Assembly: GCF_001806875.1 (NCBI RefSeq)
Contig: NZ_KV786254.1
Coordinates: 27,668 to 91,667 of the forward strand
Origin: Corynebacterium sp. HMSC29G08
GTDB taxonomy: Bacteria > Actinomycetota > Actinomycetes > Mycobacteriales > Mycobacteriaceae
Length of the DNA stretch: 64,000 bases
Reading direction: 5' to 3'
Part shown: in pieces, positions 8,284-21,525 of the stretch
How the letters are laid out: the number at the start of each line of letters is the position of its first letter
Position numbering within the stretch: position 1 is the stretch's first letter
The notes under the pieces: generated by a model
Databases searched by the model: none
The model's input: only the letters and a program-made list of their open reading frames with translations
Told to the model about the DNA's origin: nothing
Made by a program: the position numbers and the translations under genes

Positions 8284-10260
8284 ATGGTTGCTCGCTTTGG
8301 AATAGATGACGTCCGCCCACAAGTCTCCGGCCGCACCCTGCCCGCGAAAGCGGTAGTCGGCGAAGTTGTCCCGGTCTCCGCGCTGGTGTGGCGCGAAGGC
8401 CACGATGCAGTTGGCGCCACACTGCAGGTAACTTCCCCCAGCGGAGCGGAGTACTCCATTGCCATGCAGCCCGAGGCGTATCGCCCTGATTACGTGCACG
8501 CCGTCTTCGTGCCGGATGAGCAGGGCCTGTGGCGCTTCCGAGTCGACGCGTGGAGCGATGTCCTTGCCACCTCGCGCAACGCCGCATCCAAGAAGCTTGC
8601 CGCGGGCCAAACCGCCGAGGAGATGGCCAATGACCTCGCCCACGGTGCCGAATTGTTCAAGGCTGCAGGTAAGAAGCGTTTGAGCGCCCTGCTTGTCGAC
8701 GCCACGGTGCCACTCGCCGACCGCGTCAACGAGGCCCTAAGCGCCGAGGTTGAGCCACTGCGCGAACTGCTCTCGCACGGTCCGATCTGTGATGTCTACG
8801 TGGAGCGTCGCGAAGCCTTGGTGAACTCCTGGTACGAGCTGTTTCCGCGCTCCACCGGCGGCGTTGACGCAGACGGCAACCCAGTGCATGGCACCTGGTC
8901 CACAACCGCCAAGGCACTCGACCGAGTTGCTGCCATGGGCTTTGACACCGTGTACTTCCCGCCGATCCACCCGATTGGTGAGGTCAACCGCAAGGGCCGC
9001 AACAACACCCTGACCCCGGAGCCGGGCGACGTTGGCTCCCCGTGGGCGATTGGTTCCGCCGCAGGCGGCCACGACGCGTTCCACCCAGAGCTTGGCGGCG
9101 AAGACGAGTTTCTGGACATGATGGACCACGCCGACGAACTCGGCCTGGAAATCGCCCTAGACCTAGCGCTACAGGCCGCACCCGACCACCCGTGGGCGAA
9201 GGCTCACCCGGAGTTTTTCACGGTGCTGGCAGACGGCACGATTGCATACGCGGAAAACCCGCCGAAGAAGTACCAGGACATCTACCCCATCAACTTTGAT
9301 AATGACCCGGAGAAGATCTACGCGGAGATCTACCGCGTAGTCATGTACTGGGTCAATCTGGGCATTACCACCTTCCGCGTGGACAACCCGCACACCAAGC
9401 CGGTGAACTTCTGGCACTGGCTGATTGCCAAGGTTCACGAAACAGACCCGGACGTGATCTTCCTGGCGGAGGCGTTCACCCGCCCGCCGCGCATGTACGG
9501 CCTGTCCAAGGCCGGGTTTAGCCAGTCCTACACGCACTTCACCTGGAAGACCAGTAAGGCGGACCTGACAGATTTTGGGCAGCTGCTTTTAGACGTTGCG
9601 GATATTTCCCGCCCCAACCTCTTTGTCAACACCCCGGACATTTTGCACGAATCCCTGCAAAAGGGTGGCCCAGCCATGTTTGCGCTGCGCGCCACCTTGG
9701 CGGCAACGATGAGCCCACTGTGGGGCGTGTACTCCGGCTATGAACTCTACGAGCACGAGCCGGTGCATGAAGGCAGCGAGGAATACCTCAATAGTGAGAA
9801 GTACGAGCTGCGCCCCCGCGATTTCGAGGCGGCACTTGCCCGCGGAGAATCTCTTGAGCCCTACATCACCATGCTCAACCGCATCCGCCGCGAGAACCCG
9901 GCGCTACAGCAGCTGCGCAACCTTCACTTCCACGACATTTCAAACGACCAGCTCATCGCATACTCCAAGGTGGATGCGATCACCGGCAACGCGGTGTTGG
10001 TCGTCGTGAACTTGGATCCCTACTACACCCAAGACGGCATGCTGCGCCTCAACCTTGCAGAGCTTGGTATCAACCCGGGCGAGTCCTTTAAGGTTCGCGA
10101 CCAGATCACGGGCGCAACTTATACCTGGGGTTATGAAAACTACGTACGCCTCGCCCCGCAGCAAAATGTTGCGCATATCTTCGTGTTGCCGAATGTTTCA
10201 CCTGAACGTAGGCCGGCCACAGCGTATCGTCGCATATCTGACCACGACTACCGCCCGTAA
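8284..10260 (+). CDS. glgE: Alpha-1,4-glucan:maltose-1-phosphate maltosyltransferase GlgE
   Basis: GH13_3 enzyme that transfers maltose from maltose-1-phosphate to growing alpha-1,4-glucan. At 658 residues it has the family length. The N-terminal domain (about 1-110) begins MVARFGIDDVRPQVSGR. The catalytic barrel shows the glucan site FDTVYFPPIHPIGEVNRKGRNN, the nucleophile Asp in FRVDNPHTKP and the acid Glu in FLAEAFTRPP. The ATG at 8284 is chosen because the family starts at this point. TACGCT at 8271-8276 lies 7 bases before it, which suggests a leaderless message; an upstream frame extension has no family support. It is followed by glgB 16 bases later. Confidence 0.95.
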   Translation: MVARFGIDDVRPQVSGRTLPAKAVVGEVVPVSALVWREGHDAVGATLQVTSPSGAEYSIAMQPEAYRPDYVHAVFVPDEQGLWRFRVDAWSDVLATSRNAASKKLAAGQTAEEMANDLAHGAELFKAAGKKRLSALLVDATVPLADRVNEALSAEVEPLRELLSHGPICDVYVERREALVNSWYELFPRSTGGVDADGNPVHGTWSTTAKALDRVAAMGFDTVYFPPIHPIGEVNRKGRNNTLTPEPGDVGSPWAIGSAAGGHDAFHPELGGEDEFLDMMDHADELGLEIALDLALQAAPDHPWAKAHPEFFTVLADGTIAYAENPPKKYQDIYPINFDNDPEKIYAEIYRVVMYWVNLGITTFRVDNPHTKPVNFWHWLIAKVHETDPDVIFLAEAFTRPPRMYGLSKAGFSQSYTHFTWKTSKADLTDFGQLLLDVADISRPNLFVNTPDILHESLQKGGPAMFALRATLAATMSPLWGVYSGYELYEHEPVHEGSEEYLNSEKYELRPRDFEAALARGESLEPYITMLNRIRRENPALQQLRNLHFHDISNDQLIAYSKVDAITGNAVLVVVNLDPYYTQDGMLRLNLAELGINPGESFKVRDQITGATYTWGYENYVRLAPQQNVAHIFVLPNVSPERRPATAYRRISDHDYRP

Positions 10261-10276
10261 CTTTTAAGGAGCCCAC

Positions 10277-12463
<2,187 letters not shown>

Positions 12464-12473
12464 CGCCAGCCTG

Positions 12474-12497
12474 CTAGCGCCAGCCTCTCGGCGCTAG
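12474..12497. terminator. Hairpin between convergent glgB and TPR gene
   Basis: Perfect 8-bp inverted repeat CTAGCGCC/GGCGCTAG with an 8-base loop. It lies after glgB and overlaps the stop codon of the convergent minus-strand gene. AAAAG follows on the plus side, but there is no real T run, so the terminator call is tentative. The segment TAGCGCCAGCCT also occurs twice (from 12461 and 12475). Confidence 0.5.
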
Positions 12498-13369
12498 AAA
12501 AGCGCACTCGCAAGGTTGGTGCGGGTGCGTTTGATGAGGGGATCGTTGGCGTCGAAAAGCAAAAGCAACTCCAGCAAACGATCCTTGGCCTCGGACGAGG
12601 TCTTCACATGTCCGAGCAAACGCTCAAACGCCGCCTCCGGGTTACCTGCGAGGACCTCGGCATCTGCGGCATCGAGCTGCTTGGCCATGTCGGTGGGATC
12701 CGCGGCAGCATCAGCAATCGCGTCGCTGGTGCGCGCCTGCGGGTTGAAACGCTTCAGCACGGCAACCGTCGCCTTCGCCTGCTTGACCTCGGCATTCGCC
12801 GGATCTTGGGCCAACATCTCGCCATAGACGGCAATCGCCGCATCATAATCGCCCGCCTGCACGGCAGCCTCGGCCTGGGCCAAGCGCGGATCCGTCTCCG
12901 GCTCGCCTTCACTCGATTCCTCAGCCAACCCACTTAGCTGCGGGCCGATGTTCTGCACCAGCGCCTGCAGCCACTGCGTGAGCTGCTCCGCCGGCTGATT
13001 GCCCTCAAAGTTGGTCACGGGCCGGCCTGCAGCAAGCGCGACCACAGTTGGCAACGCGCGCACACCCAACGCCTGGGCCAGCTGCGGATGCGCATCCGCG
13101 TTCACGTAAGCAACGAGAAACTCGCGCTGGCCGGCAGCCAACGATGCAAGCGTCGCCTTCAACTGTTCGGACTCCGGCGACCGGGCGGTGCCCACCATCA
13201 GCACCACAGGGATCTGGGTGGAGCGCTCAAACGCCTTGGCCTCAACGTCACGCTCGGTGACCTCGATAAACGGCTCGAACTCAGACTCCGCGAGCTCCTT
13301 GCGGGCCTCCGCCTGCTGGGCCAGCGCAGCCAAATCGACTGCCCCACTCGTGAACTGTGGCTGGGTCAT
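12494..13369 (-). CDS. Thioredoxin-fold plus TPR protein (YbbN/CnoX-like)
   Basis: A 291-residue cytoplasmic protein. The N-terminal thioredoxin fold runs about residues 35-145: VVLMVGTARSPESEQLK, then FLVAYVNADAHPQLAQALGVRALPTVVAL with the cis-proline loop RALPTV. The active-site CxxC position holds SPES, so it cannot act as a thiol oxidoreductase. The C-terminal half is TPR-like (AEAAVQAGDYDAAIAVYGEML..NAEVKQAKA). This is the architecture of the chaperone-linked CnoX/YbbN family. GGAGG lies about 10 bases before the ATG at 13369. Downstream it converges on glgB. Confidence 0.82.
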   Translation of the reverse strand: MTQPQFTSGAVDLAALAQQAEARKELAESEFEPFIEVTERDVEAKAFERSTQIPVVLMVGTARSPESEQLKATLASLAAGQREFLVAYVNADAHPQLAQALGVRALPTVVALAAGRPVTNFEGNQPAEQLTQWLQALVQNIGPQLSGLAEESSEGEPETDPRLAQAEAAVQAGDYDAAIAVYGEMLAQDPANAEVKQAKATVAVLKRFNPQARTSDAIADAAADPTDMAKQLDAADAEVLAGNPEAAFERLLGHVKTSSEAKDRLLELLLLFDANDPLIKRTRTNLASALF

Positions 13370-13535
13370 TGTGGTTTACGCCTCCAAGTGTTTGTTTAAG
13401 GGAATTCATTTTTTGATGCAGCATGTCAGTGTAGCCAGGGCGAATATCCGCCTTAATTACCAGCGACACGCGCGGCGAGACCTCCTCAACCGCAGCCGTC
13501 TCAACCGCAGCCGTAGAAGGCTTGATCACGTCCAT
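13281..13535 (-). CDS. Possible small ORF (84 codons), doubtful
   Basis: An open frame starting MDVIKPSTAAVETAAVEEV fills most of the 180-base gap between the Cys/His protein and the TPR protein and then runs 89 bases into the TPR gene. Only the part before the overlap (about 55 residues) has an ordinary composition; the tail looks like a shadow of the TPR gene. The coding part contains a 14-base near-duplication giving AAVE twice. A weak GAGG lies close to the ATG. It could be a leader peptide, a degraded gene or chance. Confidence 0.25.
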   Translation of the reverse strand: MDVIKPSTAAVETAAVEEVSPRVSLVIKADIRPGYTDMLHQKMNSLKQTLGGVNHNDPATVHEWGSRFGCAGPAGGGPQGARGV

Positions 13536-13549
13536 GGCCTCGTCCCAGT

Positions 13550-13831
13550 CTAACGCCGCCGCTCCCAGCAGTGTCTATGCCAGTGCCTGCGGTCATCTAC
13601 ACCGCGGCCTGCATCTTTCGGCCACGCCACCACGTGCCGCACTCCCGGAGGGATGTTTTGGTTGCATCCCGGGCATACGTAGAACTTCGTGGCAGCGGCC
13701 GCACCGATCTGGCGCACGCAGTAGGTTTCCCCGTACGGGCCCTCAACTTCCTGGGTGCCAATGAAGGTGGAGCCGTCACGCGGCAGTACATAAGAAGGCG
13801 TGATGTTCGCCCTGCGGTTTCTGCGTGGCAT
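13550..13831 (-). CDS. Small Cys/His-rich protein, unknown function
   Basis: A 93-residue basic protein starting MPRRNRRANITPSYVLP. The ordered part has CPGCNQNIPPGVRHVV followed by HWHRHCWERRR, that is CxxC..H..H..HC, the spacing expected of a single zinc site or an HNH-like treble clef lacking a clear catalytic Asn. Proteins of this kind next to nucS are conserved in corynebacteria and mycobacteria as hypothetical or ATP/GTP-binding entries, to my recollection. Its start abuts the nucS stop (1 base apart), so co-transcription with nucS is likely; a DNA-related role is inference only. Confidence 0.6.
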   Translation of the reverse strand: MPRRNRRANITPSYVLPRDGSTFIGTQEVEGPYGETYCVRQIGAAAATKFYVCPGCNQNIPPGVRHVVAWPKDAGRGVDDRRHWHRHCWERRR

Positions 13832-14524
13832 CTAAAACAGCCGCAGCTCGTTGGATTCAATGCCGCGTAGCTCACCGTAATCCAGCGTGACGCAGCGGAT
13901 ACCGCGATCTTCCGCCAACGTGCGAGCCTGCGGTTTAATCTCCTGGGCAGCAAACACGCCTTGCACTGGTGCGAGCAGTTCATCACGGTTCAACAGCTCC
14001 ACATAGCGGGTCAGCTGTTCCACGCCGTCAATGCCGCCGCGACGTTTAACCTCCACCGCTACCGTGCCGCCGCCGGAGTCACGTGCGAGGATGTCTACGG
14101 GACCAATCGCCGTCGGATACTCGCGGCGAACTAACGAGTATCCCGACCCCAAGGTCGTGATGTGTTCAGCCAAAAGCTCCTGCAAGTGCGCCTCAACGCC
14201 GTCTTTTACCAGCCCGGGGTCCTCACCTAGCTCGTAGGAGCTATCCGCGATGATCTCTTCGATGGTGATGCGCAGTTGCTCGCCCTTCTTGCCCTCTACA
14301 ATCCACAGCTGCTCACCGGTGTCCTCCCCGTCAATGTCTACCACCGCTTCTTCCTTCAGGGTGCATGGCGGCATCATCCAGTTCAGCGGTTTGTATGCAC
14401 GGTCGTCCGCGTGGATGGACACAGACCCGTCAGCCTTAACCAAAATCAGCCTGGTAGCCATCGGCAAATGAGCGTCCAAGCGGCCAACATAGTCAACAGA
14501 GCATCGAGCGATAATTAAACGCAT
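13832..14524 (-). CDS. nucS: Mismatch-specific endonuclease NucS/EndoMS
   Basis: Replaces MutS/MutL in actinobacteria by cutting both strands at mismatches. The N-terminal domain starts [21 protein letters not shown]; the nuclease domain shows GPVDILARD and [20 protein letters not shown], which carries the D..ExK catalytic residues. The C-terminus ends NELRLF; a short C-terminal peptide of this type binds the sliding clamp in characterised corynebacterial EndoMS. At 230 residues the length is normal. The start at 14524 fits the family; TAAGCT lies 7 bases upstream inside the DUF2550 gene, so nucS may have its own leaderless transcript. Confidence 0.94.
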   Translation of the reverse strand: MRLIIARCSVDYVGRLDAHLPMATRLILVKADGSVSIHADDRAYKPLNWMMPPCTLKEEAVVDIDGEDTGEQLWIVEGKKGEQLRITIEEIIADSSYELGEDPGLVKDGVEAHLQELLAEHITTLGSGYSLVRREYPTAIGPVDILARDSGGGTVAVEVKRRGGIDGVEQLTRYVELLNRDELLAPVQGVFAAQEIKPQARTLAEDRGIRCVTLDYGELRGIESNELRLF

Positions 14525-14534
14525 GGGCTTTAGC

Positions 14535-14993
14535 TTATCGACGCCGCCTGTTCGCCCTCTCAGCGAGCTCATTCATATCCCCCCGCTGCGCCCGAATATC
14601 TGGCGCGGACTCTACCCACGAAATCAGGGCCATCTCCGCGTGGCGTTCGCCCGCGAACTCAAAATCCCCCATCGGACCGGTCAGTTCAAGCGCGGTATCA
14701 ACCTCCGGCATGAAGTCACGTTCTTCATCAGTAAGTTTCCGGATGCCGTTAAACGTCATGTCCCGGCGATCAAACGCTAAGTCGTAGTTAAAAGACAGCG
14801 AGCGCAGCTTATAAAAACGAGCCTCATCCCCGGAGTAACGAAGCACCCCGTGACGCCATCCGTGCGAACCTTCAGCAGGCAAGAGACGGATTAGCCCTTG
14901 TACGCCACTGTTACGGAACATAGTGAAGCGCCACACCGCAGCTACTACGACAAGTGCGAGGACTAGCAGCAAAATAGCGGCAAGGATCTCCAT
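14535..14993 (-). CDS. DUF2550 membrane-anchored protein
   Basis: A 152-residue protein with one N-terminal membrane helix (about residues 2-24, [19 protein letters not shown]) and a soluble domain beginning [24 protein letters not shown]. The family is conserved between atpC and nucS in corynebacteria and mycobacteria; its function is not known. Two ATGs (15002 and 14993) are possible; I prefer 14993 because it leaves a normal spacing from AAGAAAGG. A terminator-like hairpin separates it from atpC. Confidence 0.8.
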   Translation of the reverse strand: MEILAAILLLVLALVVVAAVWRFTMFRNSGVQGLIRLLPAEGSHGWRHGVLRYSGDEARFYKLRSLSFNYDLAFDRRDMTFNGIRKLTDEERDFMPEVDTALELTGPMGDFEFAGERHAEMALISWVESAPDIRAQRGDMNELAERANRRRR

Positions 14994-15055
14994 GCGAATC
15001 ATGCCTTTCTTGTTTCGCAATATTCTAATCCCGTATGCCTGATGATGAGACGCAA

Positions 15056-15085
15056 ACACCCCCTGCCGTTTCCGACAGGGGGTGT
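15056..15085 (-). terminator. Probable terminator of the atp operon
   Basis: Ten-base-pair stem ACACCCCCTG/CAGGGGGTGT with a 10-base loop, 18 bases after the atpC stop. On the minus strand it is followed by TTTGCG, a short T run. The strong GC stem in this place supports Rho-independent termination between atpC and the DUF2550 gene. Confidence 0.7.
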
Positions 15086-15102
15086 CCAAAGGATGTAAGC
15101 GC

Positions 15103-15480
15103 CTACCTATTGATGTTGGACGCGCGACGAACCGCGGCCAGCTCCGCCTCGGAGCGGGCCTTGGTCAGCTCGTCTTCATCTTGCAGGCCGCTCTCCGCAG
15201 CAGCGGAGTCGACTTCGCCGGCGAAGATCGCGTAATCCGCGAGGATGGTGACCTTGTCGCCCTGGACCGACAGGAACCCACCCTGTACGGCCGCAACGAT
15301 ACGGTCCTCATGCACCGGCTGGATGGTCACAACACCGTTGTCCTTAAGCTGGCCCAACAGTGGCTCGTGACCGGGCAGGATGCCGATCTCACCTTCGGTG
15401 GTCTGGGCGGTGACAATCTTTGCCTGCCCCTTCCAGAGCAAGCGGTCAACAGAGACCAATTGCGCGGTAAGTTCAGCCAT
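15103..15480 (-). CDS. atpC: ATP synthase epsilon subunit
   Basis: F1 epsilon chain, 125 residues, that couples rotation and can inhibit hydrolysis. It begins [18 protein letters not shown] with the typical beta-sandwich motifs [16 protein letters not shown] and [16 protein letters not shown]. The C-terminal helical part ([26 protein letters not shown]) is shortened relative to E. coli, as usual in actinobacteria. It is the last gene of the operon, 11 bases after atpD. Confidence 0.96.
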   Translation of the reverse strand: MAELTAQLVSVDRLLWKGQAKIVTAQTTEGEIGILPGHEPLLGQLKDNGVVTIQPVHEDRIVAAVQGGFLSVQGDKVTILADYAIFAGEVDSAAAESGLQDEDELTKARSEAELAAVRRASNINR

Positions 15481-15491
15481 GATCTACCCCT

Positions 15492-17012
<1,521 letters not shown>

Positions 17013-17990
17013 TTAGTCACTTTCCTCACTACCGGACAGCGCACCTGCGCCGCCGATAATCTCGGTGATTTCCTGGGTGATTTTAGCCTGGCGGGCTTGG
17101 TTTGCCTCACGGGACAAGTTGTTGGCCAGCTCGGTTGCGTTGTCCGTCGCGTTCTTCATGGCGGTACGGCGCGAAGCAGACTCCGACGCCGAAGACTCCA
17201 AGAATAGCGAGTACAACGAGCGTGAGACGTATACCGGAAGCAGCTCATCCATGAGCGTATCCGGGTCCGGCTCGAACTCCATGTCTGGCGATACGCTTTC
17301 CTCGGCAGGCGCGAGCATGTGTTCGGTCTCATACGAGACGTCTTCAAGCACAGGCTCGATAGGCAACAGCTGGTGTACTCGTGCCTCCTGCGAAAGCATG
17401 GAGACGAACTCGGTGTACACCACGTGAACCTGGTCGAAACCGCGAACGGGTTCGCCTTCGGCGCCGTTGAGTCCCTCACGCCACTTGGTCGTGCCTTCAG
17501 AACCAGCCATGAAGCCATCAATGATGTGGCGACGCACATCGTGGGTGGACTCCCACGTCGGTTTCTGGGACCAACCGGTCCAGGCGCCTTCGACGTCCAT
17601 GTCACGGAACTTGTAGTGGGTCACGCCCTTGTTGCCGGTGACGTAGCGGACGACGTCGTAGCCAGCTTCCTTGAGCATGCGCTCCAGCTGGGTCGCCTTC
17701 TTCAGCACGTTGTGGTTGTAGCCGCCGGCCATACCGCGGTCAGAGGTGACCACGAGGATTGCTGCGACTCGACCGTTCTCACGCTCGCGGAGCATGGGGT
17801 GGTCGAGGGAGCTCGCAGCTGCGAGGCGTTCCATGACGTCTTTCAGCTCATCGGCGTACGGCTTCGCTGCGTCTACACGCTGCTGGGCCTTGGTGATCTG
17901 CGAGGTCGCGATCAGCTCCTGAGCCTTGGTGATCTTCTTCGTAGAGTTGACGGACCTGATGCGGTCACGCAATTCGCGAAGAGTTGCCAT
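17013..17990 (-). CDS. atpG: ATP synthase gamma subunit
   Basis: Central stalk of F1, 325 residues. It starts MATLRELRDRIRSVNSTKKITKAQELIATS, the normal N-terminal helix, and ends with the matching C-terminal helix (SASRRTAMKNATDNATELANNL). The central Rossmann-like part contains VVTSDRGMAGGYN. Residues about 205-245 are an acidic insert (VLEDVSYETEHMLAPAEESVSPDMEFEPDPD) seen in actinobacterial gamma subunits. Confidence 0.96.
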   Translation of the reverse strand: MATLRELRDRIRSVNSTKKITKAQELIATSQITKAQQRVDAAKPYADELKDVMERLAAASSLDHPMLRERENGRVAAILVVTSDRGMAGGYNHNVLKKATQLERMLKEAGYDVVRYVTGNKGVTHYKFRDMDVEGAWTGWSQKPTWESTHDVRRHIIDGFMAGSEGTTKWREGLNGAEGEPVRGFDQVHVVYTEFVSMLSQEARVHQLLPIEPVLEDVSYETEHMLAPAEESVSPDMEFEPDPDTLMDELLPVYVSRSLYSLFLESSASESASRRTAMKNATDNATELANNLSREANQARQAKITQEITEIIGGAGALSGSEESD

Positions 17991-18040
17991 GGTGTTTCCT
18001 CCCTTCCTTTATGTAGTAGTCCAAGGTTGCACTTGCGTGC

Positions 18041-19675
18041 TTACTTGGAGCGGCTGACGTTGAGCTGATTCTTGGACACCTGCGAGCTCGGCAGTGCCTT
18101 CTCCTCCGGCTCACGAACGATGCGCTCGCCCGTAGAAGCCTGGAAGCCACGTGCAAACTCCTCGTTCACGCGCAGGATTGCAGCCTGGGAGGTCTCGTCC
18201 AGAGCCTTGCCGCCCTGGATCTGTTCGTACACCTCAGGTGCGGTTGCGCGGATCTGCTCCTGCAGCTCGCGTTCGTAGCGACGGACATCCTCGACGGGAA
18301 CGGGATCGAAGACGCCCTCGTTGGCAGCCCAGATCGACACGATCTGGAACTCAACCGGCTGCGGGGAGTTCTCGGACTGCTTCAGCAGCTCGACGAGGCG
18401 CTGGCCGCGCTCCAGCTGCTTCTTGGAAGCAGCATCCAGGTCGGATGCGAACGCTGCGAAGGACTCCAGGTCGCGGTATGCGGCCAGGTCCAGACGCAGG
18501 TTACCTGCAACCTTCTTCATGCCCTTGGTCTGTGCAGCGCCACCGACACGGGACACAGAGATACCCACGTCAATAGCCGGGCGCACGCCCTGGTTAAAGA
18601 GGTCAGACTGCAGGAAGACCTGGCCGTCCGTAATGGAAATAACGTTCGTCGGAATGAAGGCACCGACGTCGTTTGCCTTGGTCTCAATGATCGGCAGTGC
18701 GGTCAGAGAACCTGCACCGAGCTCGTCGTTGAGCTTGGCAGCGCGCTCCAGCAGGCGGGAGTGCAGGTAGAACACATCGCCCGGGTATGCCTCGCGGCCC
18801 GGTGGGCGGCGCAGCAGCAAGGAGATCGCACGGTAGGCCTCTGCCTGCTTGGTCAGATCATCGTAGATGACCAGGACGTGCTTGCCCTGGTACATCCAGT
18901 GCTGGCCCAGGGCGGCACCGGTGAACGGAGCCAGCCACTTGAAGCCAGCGGAGTCAGATGCCGGAGCAGCCACGATGGTGGTGTACTCCAGTGCGCCTGC
19001 CTCTTCCAGGGTCTGGCGCACACCAGCGATGGTGGAGCCTTTCTGGCCGACTGCGACGTAGATGCAGCGCACCTGTTGCGACGGGTCGCCGGTCTCCCAG
19101 AACGCCTTCTGGTTCAAGATGGTGTCGATGCAGACTGCGGTCTTACCAGTCTTGCGGTCACCAATGATGAGCTGGCGCTGGCCGCGGCCGATCGGGGTCA
19201 TGGCGTCAATAGCCTTCAGACCCGTCTGCATCGGCTCTTCAACCGGCTGGCGGTCAAGCACGCCTGCCGCCTGCAGCTCAAGTGCACGCTCTTCGTTGGA
19301 CTCGATCGGGCCAAGGCCGTCAATCGGCTGGCCCAGGGGGTTGATGACGCGGCCGAGGAAGTTCTCGCCGACCGGTACGGAAAGGACCTCGCCGGTCCTC
19401 TTTACTTTGTCGCCCTCGTGGAGGGACTCGAAGTTACCCAGAACCACAACGCCGATCTTGTCGGTGTCCAGGTTCTGTGCGACGCCGATGACGCCGTTCG
19501 GGAACTCGAGCAGCTCATTCGTCATGCAGCCTGGCAGCCCGGAAACCTGGGCAATACCATCTGCAGCCGAAGTCACCACGCCGACCTCCTCACGGGAGGC
19601 CTCCGCAGAGTAGCTCGAGGTGTAGTTCGCTATCGCGCTACGGATCTCATCGGAGGAGATCGTCAGCTCCGCCAT
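18041..19675 (-). CDS. atpA: ATP synthase alpha subunit
   Basis: Non-catalytic nucleotide-binding F1 subunit, 544 residues. The start [15 protein letters not shown] at 19675 matches the family; the frame is open further upstream but that part covers the end of atpH. The P-loop is [10 protein letters not shown]. The long C-terminal tail after about residue 510 ([11 protein letters not shown]...[14 protein letters not shown]) is characteristic of actinobacterial alpha subunits, where it limits ATP hydrolysis in mycobacteria; whether it does so here is inference. Confidence 0.97.
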   Translation of the reverse strand: MAELTISSDEIRSAIANYTSSYSAEASREEVGVVTSAADGIAQVSGLPGCMTNELLEFPNGVIGVAQNLDTDKIGVVVLGNFESLHEGDKVKRTGEVLSVPVGENFLGRVINPLGQPIDGLGPIESNEERALELQAAGVLDRQPVEEPMQTGLKAIDAMTPIGRGQRQLIIGDRKTGKTAVCIDTILNQKAFWETGDPSQQVRCIYVAVGQKGSTIAGVRQTLEEAGALEYTTIVAAPASDSAGFKWLAPFTGAALGQHWMYQGKHVLVIYDDLTKQAEAYRAISLLLRRPPGREAYPGDVFYLHSRLLERAAKLNDELGAGSLTALPIIETKANDVGAFIPTNVISITDGQVFLQSDLFNQGVRPAIDVGISVSRVGGAAQTKGMKKVAGNLRLDLAAYRDLESFAAFASDLDAASKKQLERGQRLVELLKQSENSPQPVEFQIVSIWAANEGVFDPVPVEDVRRYERELQEQIRATAPEVYEQIQGGKALDETSQAAILRVNEEFARGFQASTGERIVREPEEKALPSSQVSKNQLNVSRSK

Positions 19676-19715
19676 GTTCTTCCTGCTCTCGGTAGATTCT
19701 TCCAGCATATTGTTC

Positions 19716-20549
19716 TTAAAGGGTCGCGCTCGCAGCGAGGTCAGTGCGAAGACGTGCGAGTTTTCCGCGCGTCGAACCGTCAATTTCCTCGTCACCAACA
19801 CGGATGATCATGCCGCCGAGGAGGCTGGGGTCAACCTCGGTATGGATGGCCATCTCGCGACCGTAAATGTTCTCAAGCTTGCTTGCGAGTGCCTCACGCT
19901 GCGCAGAGGAAAGCGCCTCCGCTGCAACAACGCGCGCTACGGACTTGCCACGCAACTCAGCGATCTCCTCGGCCAGCGCCGAAAGATCATCAACCGGGTT
20001 GTGCGCTGGGCGGCCGATTACCTGCAGCGCAAGCGCCTCGGTAAACATGGTCACCTTGCCGTAGATCACGCTGGCCAACAGACCACGCTTTTGCGCGGCC
20101 GTGGCGGTGCGATCCGACAACAGCTGGGTCAGTTCCTTCTGGTTCTCCAGAAGGACAGACAGCTGGTAAAGCTCCTCTTCCACCTGCTCCAGCTGGCCTT
20201 GGGATTCGGCGGCGCGGGAAAGCGCGCGACGTCCCAAAGCAACCAGGCCCTGGCGGAATTCACGAGGCGTGGACCACTCCTGCGATGCAGCCTCACTCAG
20301 AATATTCTTCGTCGGTTCTGCAACCTTCGAGCCGAACACCTGGGTGATGATGCCCTCGCGCTGAGATGCGTCAAGCGAAGTATCTGCAACAGCGACACGC
20401 AGCGAACGGTCAGCGTCGAGCTGGTCCACAGTAAGGAACAGCTCGGTGCCGATCTGCGCGGCAACGGCGACGGCGTTGTCGGAGGAACGGATCAGCTCAT
20501 CGAGCTTGCCCTCCACGTGCGTCTGTGCTTCGCGACTTGCTGCCTTCAT
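19716..20549 (-). CDS. atpH: ATP synthase delta subunit
   Basis: Peripheral-stalk subunit connecting the b subunit to F1. At 277 residues it is ~100 longer than the E. coli delta. The N-terminal part ([20 protein letters not shown]) precedes the OSCP-like domain, and the C-terminal motif is [31 protein letters not shown]. The extra N-terminal region agrees with actinobacterial delta chains. It lies 5 bases after atpF. Confidence 0.95.
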   Translation of the reverse strand: MKAASREAQTHVEGKLDELIRSSDNAVAVAAQIGTELFLTVDQLDADRSLRVAVADTSLDASQREGIITQVFGSKVAEPTKNILSEAASQEWSTPREFRQGLVALGRRALSRAAESQGQLEQVEEELYQLSVLLENQKELTQLLSDRTATAAQKRGLLASVIYGKVTMFTEALALQVIGRPAHNPVDDLSALAEEIAELRGKSVARVVAAEALSSAQREALASKLENIYGREMAIHTEVDPSLLGGMIIRVGDEEIDGSTRGKLARLRTDLAASATL

Positions 20550-20554
20550 TTCGC

Positions 20555-21127
20555 CTACTTCCTCGTCGAAACGTTGTCAAGCTCAGAGAGGAAGTCATCG
20601 ATCGTGTTCGAGCGGCGGGTAGCATCCGACAGCTCGGTGCCAAGCAGACGCTCAGCAAGGTTGATCGAGTTCTGGCCCATCTCATTGCGCAGCTCGGAAA
20701 CAACCTGCTCACGCGAAGCGAGCAGCTGCTTCTCCCCTGCCTCGACAATACGGCGGGACTCTTCCTCAGCACGTACACGAGCTTCGGCTTCGATCTCCTT
20801 GCCGCGCGCACGCGCAGCTTCACGGATCTCAGCCGCCTCGGCGCGAGCCTCAGCGAGTTCGGCGTTGTTCTTCTCCAGGGCAGCCTTTGCTTCCTTTTGG
20901 GCGACCTCAGCACGCTCAATGCCGCCCTTGATTCGGTCCTCGCGCTCCAGCAGGACCTCCTGGAAACGCGGAAGTACGTACTTCGCGAATACCAGGAAGA
21001 TGATGATGAAGACAACGAGCGACCAAACCACGTCGTAGCCGGCCGGCAGAAGAATGGAAGGTTCATTCTCCCCCGGCAGCTTCTCGCTGGCCTCTGCAGC
21101 AGCGAGGAATGCAGTGACGTTAGTCAT
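20555..21127 (-). CDS. atpF: ATP synthase b subunit
   Basis: Stator b subunit, 190 residues. One membrane helix spans about residues 30-50 ([20 protein letters not shown]), followed by a long charged coiled coil ([24 protein letters not shown]..). It links the Fo a subunit to delta on F1. Position between atpE and atpH is the canonical order. Confidence 0.96.
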   Translation of the reverse strand: MTNVTAFLAAAEASEKLPGENEPSILLPAGYDVVWSLVVFIIIFLVFAKYVLPRFQEVLLEREDRIKGGIERAEVAQKEAKAALEKNNAELAEARAEAAEIREAARARGKEIEAEARVRAEEESRRIVEAGEKQLLASREQVVSELRNEMGQNSINLAERLLGTELSDATRRSNTIDDFLSELDNVSTRK

Positions 21128-21175
21128 TGGTTGCTCCTGATCTAAAAAATGAACGGGTATAAACGCGAGTTCTTT

Positions 21176-21439
<264 letters not shown>

Positions 21440-21525
21440 CTAGGTGCGCTGTGGCGTTGTGTTTGTGCCACGAACGCGAGTGACAATGGTGGGGTTATTC
21501 AGTTTGGCCGTTTGTACGCGCTTTG

